Assembly: GCA_048270225.1 (NCBI GenBank)
Contig: JBLWTG010000005.1
Location: 186,001-250,000 of the forward strand
Source of the DNA: Allopusillimonas sp048270225
GTDB taxonomy: Bacteria; Pseudomonadota; Gammaproteobacteria; Burkholderiales; Burkholderiaceae_B
Length of the DNA: 64,000 nt
Direction: 5' to 3'
Part shown: piece after piece, positions 62,472-64,000 of the stretch
Numbering within the stretch: the first letter of the stretch is position 1
Layout: the number at the start of each line of letters is the position of its first letter
Made by a program: the position numbers and the translations under genes
The notes under the pieces: model-generated
Told to the model about the DNA's origin: nothing
The model's database searches: none
The model's input: only the letters and a program-made list of their open reading frames with translations

Positions 62472-64000
62472 GGCAGCGTCGTTCAGGCCGGATTCTGCTG
62501 GCAGGTCTGATGGCCACGCTGCTGCTCATGCTGGCGGCTTGTTCGCGCGCGCCTGTCAATAGCCCTTATGCGCAGCACAGCGCCAGCGAAAACGTCCTGT
62601 ATACCGCCTTCAGCCAGCGCTCGCCGAAATACCTCGATCCGGCCAGTTCGTATTCGGCCGACGAAACGCCGTTCACCTACTCCATATACGAGCCGCTCTA
62701 TGGCTACGATTATCTCGCCCGTCCTTACAAGCTTGTTGCCCGGGCAGCGGCGGGCATCGATCCGCCCCGGTATTACGACAAAGCGGGTCAGGCGCTGGAC
62801 GCGGACGCGCCGGGCGAGCAGGTTGCTGTCAGCGTGTACGATATCCGGATCAAGCCGGGCATACGTTACGCCCCGCATCCCGCCTTTGCCCGCGATCAGT
62901 CGGGACAGTATGTGTACTGGCCGCTGCGGGCGGACCAGTTACAGGGAAAGTTCGGGCTTGATGACTTCGACCATACCGGCACGCGCGAGCTGGTGGCCCA
63001 GGATTATGTCTACGCCTTTCGCCGTCTGGCGAGTCCGCGCGTCGTTTCGCCTATCTACGGCATCATGGCCGAGCATATTGTGGGTATGCGCGAGTACGGC
63101 GACAAGCTCAAAAAGGCAGAAGCCGCGCGCAAGGCGGGCGGCGCGGGACAAAGCCGGTCATGGCTGGACTTGCGCAAAGAAGGCTTTGACGGTGTCCAGG
63201 CGCTGGATGACCACACGCTGCGCATCAAGGTCATCGGCAAGTATCCACAGTTCAAGTACTGGCTGGCCATGACCTTCACCGCGCCCATTCCCTGGGAGGC
63301 CGACCGCTTCTACCACCAACCGGGCATGGCCGAGCATGATTTGTCGCTCAATACCTGGCCGGCGGGCACCGGACCCTACATGATGGTGGAGTCGATTCCC
63401 AACCGCCGCCATGTCATGGCGCGCAACCCGAATTTTCGGGGTGAACCCTACCCGTGTCAGGGCGTACCGGGCGACAGGCAGGCCGGGCTGCTGGACGACT
63501 GCGGCAAGCTTACGCCCTTTATCGACCGGATAGTGTTTTCGCTTGAGAAAGAAAGCGTGCCGCTGTTGGGCAAGTTCATGCAAGGCTATTACGATATTCC
63601 TGAGGCTGACCGGGGAGAGTATGGCGTCGCCATGCGCGTCGCAGCGGGCGATTCGGCTGAAAAAGCAGCACTGTATGCGGATCATGGCCTGCAGTTGCGC
63701 AGCGCGACCGAAGCCCAGATGTATTACCTGGGCTTTAACTGGCTGGATCCCGTCGTAGGGGCGGGGGATACGGCTGAGCAGCACGAAAAAAACCGCAAGC
63801 TGCGCCAGGCGGTGAGTATCGCTTTTGACTGGGAACAGTTTGTGGCCATTTTCCAGAATGACCAGGCGCAGGTGGCATACGGTCCTGTGCCGCCGGGCGT
63901 GCAGGGTTATCAGGCACCGCCCGAGGGCATCAACCGGGAAGTCTATACCGTGCGGGATGGCCATGCGGTGCGCAGGTCCCTGGATGATGCCAGGCGCTTG
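62465..64000 (+). CDS. Peptide ABC transporter substrate-binding lipoprotein, 3' end outside window
   Basis: 512 codons visible without a stop. It belongs to the SBP family 5 (OppA/DppA-like). The N-terminus LRQRRSGRILLAGLMATLLLMLAACSR (27 residues, 62465-62545) is a lipoprotein signal ending in the lipobox LAAC. The mature part has ENVLYTAFSQRSPKYLDPA, EPLYGYDYLARPYKL, QDYVYAFRRLASPR and GTGPYMMVES, the typical ligand-binding and hinge segments. GTG 62465 is chosen because it gives a basic n-region; ATG 62510 is an alternative. Dedicated permease and ATPase genes would be expected downstream, beyond the window. Confidence 0.9.
   Translation, partial: MLRQRRSGRILLAGLMATLLLMLAACSRAPVNSPYAQHSASENVLYTAFSQRSPKYLDPASSYSADETPFTYSIYEPLYGYDYLARPYKLVARAAAGIDPPRYYDKAGQALDADAPGEQVAVSVYDIRIKPGIRYAPHPAFARDQSGQYVYWPLRADQLQGKFGLDDFDHTGTRELVAQDYVYAFRRLASPRVVSPIYGIMAEHIVGMREYGDKLKKAEAARKAGGAGQSRSWLDLRKEGFDGVQALDDHTLRIKVIGKYPQFKYWLAMTFTAPIPWEADRFYHQPGMAEHDLSLNTWPAGTGPYMMVESIPNRRHVMARNPNFRGEPYPCQGVPGDRQAGLLDDCGKLTPFIDRIVFSLEKESVPLLGKFMQGYYDIPEADRGEYGVAMRVAAGDSAEKAALYADHGLQLRSATEAQMYYLGFNWLDPVVGAGDTAEQHEKNRKLRQAVSIAFDWEQFVAIFQNDQAQVAYGPVPPGVQGYQAPPEGINREVYTVRDGHAVRRSLDDARRL

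Noticed and set aside
62568..63272. 234-codon frame overlapping the peptide-binding lipoprotein, suggesting a frameshift
   Set aside because: It is in a different frame from the continuous 512-codon frame that starts at 62465 and carries the lipoprotein signal and SBP motifs. No frameshift is needed.

Overview
The window is 64 kb of GC-rich chromosomal DNA that is almost entirely coding. Gene content and order point to a betaproteobacterium of the order Burkholderiales, most probably family Alcaligenaceae (the Bordetella/Achromobacter/Pusillimonas/Advenella side). The pointers are the smc-zipA-ligA block, yceD-rpmF-plsX-fabHDG-acpP-fabF running into rpoE-rseAB-mucD-lepA-lepB-rnc-era-recO, rne next to rluC, an intracellular PHA depolymerase, and several Liv-type ABC systems. 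This is inferred from gene order and protein character; no 16S sequence is present.

Layout. 1-6261: chromosome condensation (smc, 5' end outside the window), division (zipA) and NAD-dependent ligase (ligA). 6262-7180: a 0.9 kb non-coding block with two inverted copies of a highly palindromic element around a 108-bp tandem repeat; this is the least explained DNA in the window. 7181-9223 (minus): msrB-yciB-bolA-parvulin. 9535-14557 (plus) and 19367-14669 (minus): two complete, convergent Liv-type transporters that share a bidirectional terminator. One has a fused LivM-LivG protein; the other has a LivF with Arg in place of the Walker A Lys. 19582-22669 (minus): nth, an orphan rnfB, phaZ and fdxA. 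22846-30502: pncB, ridA, a flavodoxin-like protein (minus), relA, trpB, trpA, accD.

30624-38078: rne (minus), then divergent rluC and a HAD phosphatase, then a minus-strand group of maf, an RsmI-like methyltransferase and an AmiD-like amidase lipoprotein. 38168-44627: the fatty-acid/phospholipid cluster behind a good sigma-70 promoter. 45120-53844: the envelope-stress sigma factor operon with its anti-sigma factors and protease, followed by translation and RNA-processing genes (lepA, lepB, rnc, era) and a shortened recO. 53841-55363: an unexpected PIN-domain gene and a RarD permease. 55488-58312 (minus): a BAX-inhibitor-1 family protein, holC and pepA. 58369-64000: lptF, a DUF423 protein, an AidB-like acyl-CoA dehydrogenase, a thermonuclease and the start of a peptide-transporter lipoprotein that runs off the window.

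How the genes work together. Most of the window is housekeeping: DNA replication, repair and segregation, lipid synthesis, envelope quality control, stringent response and translation. Many genes are coupled by 1-8 nt overlaps (ATGA, TGATG, TTGA). I found no prophage, transposase, CRISPR array, rRNA or tRNA. The observations most worth following are the paired palindromic elements with compensatory changes, the recO shortening next to a coupled PIN gene, the Walker A substitution, the lipobox on the MucD-type protease, and the structured acpP-fabF and rne leaders.
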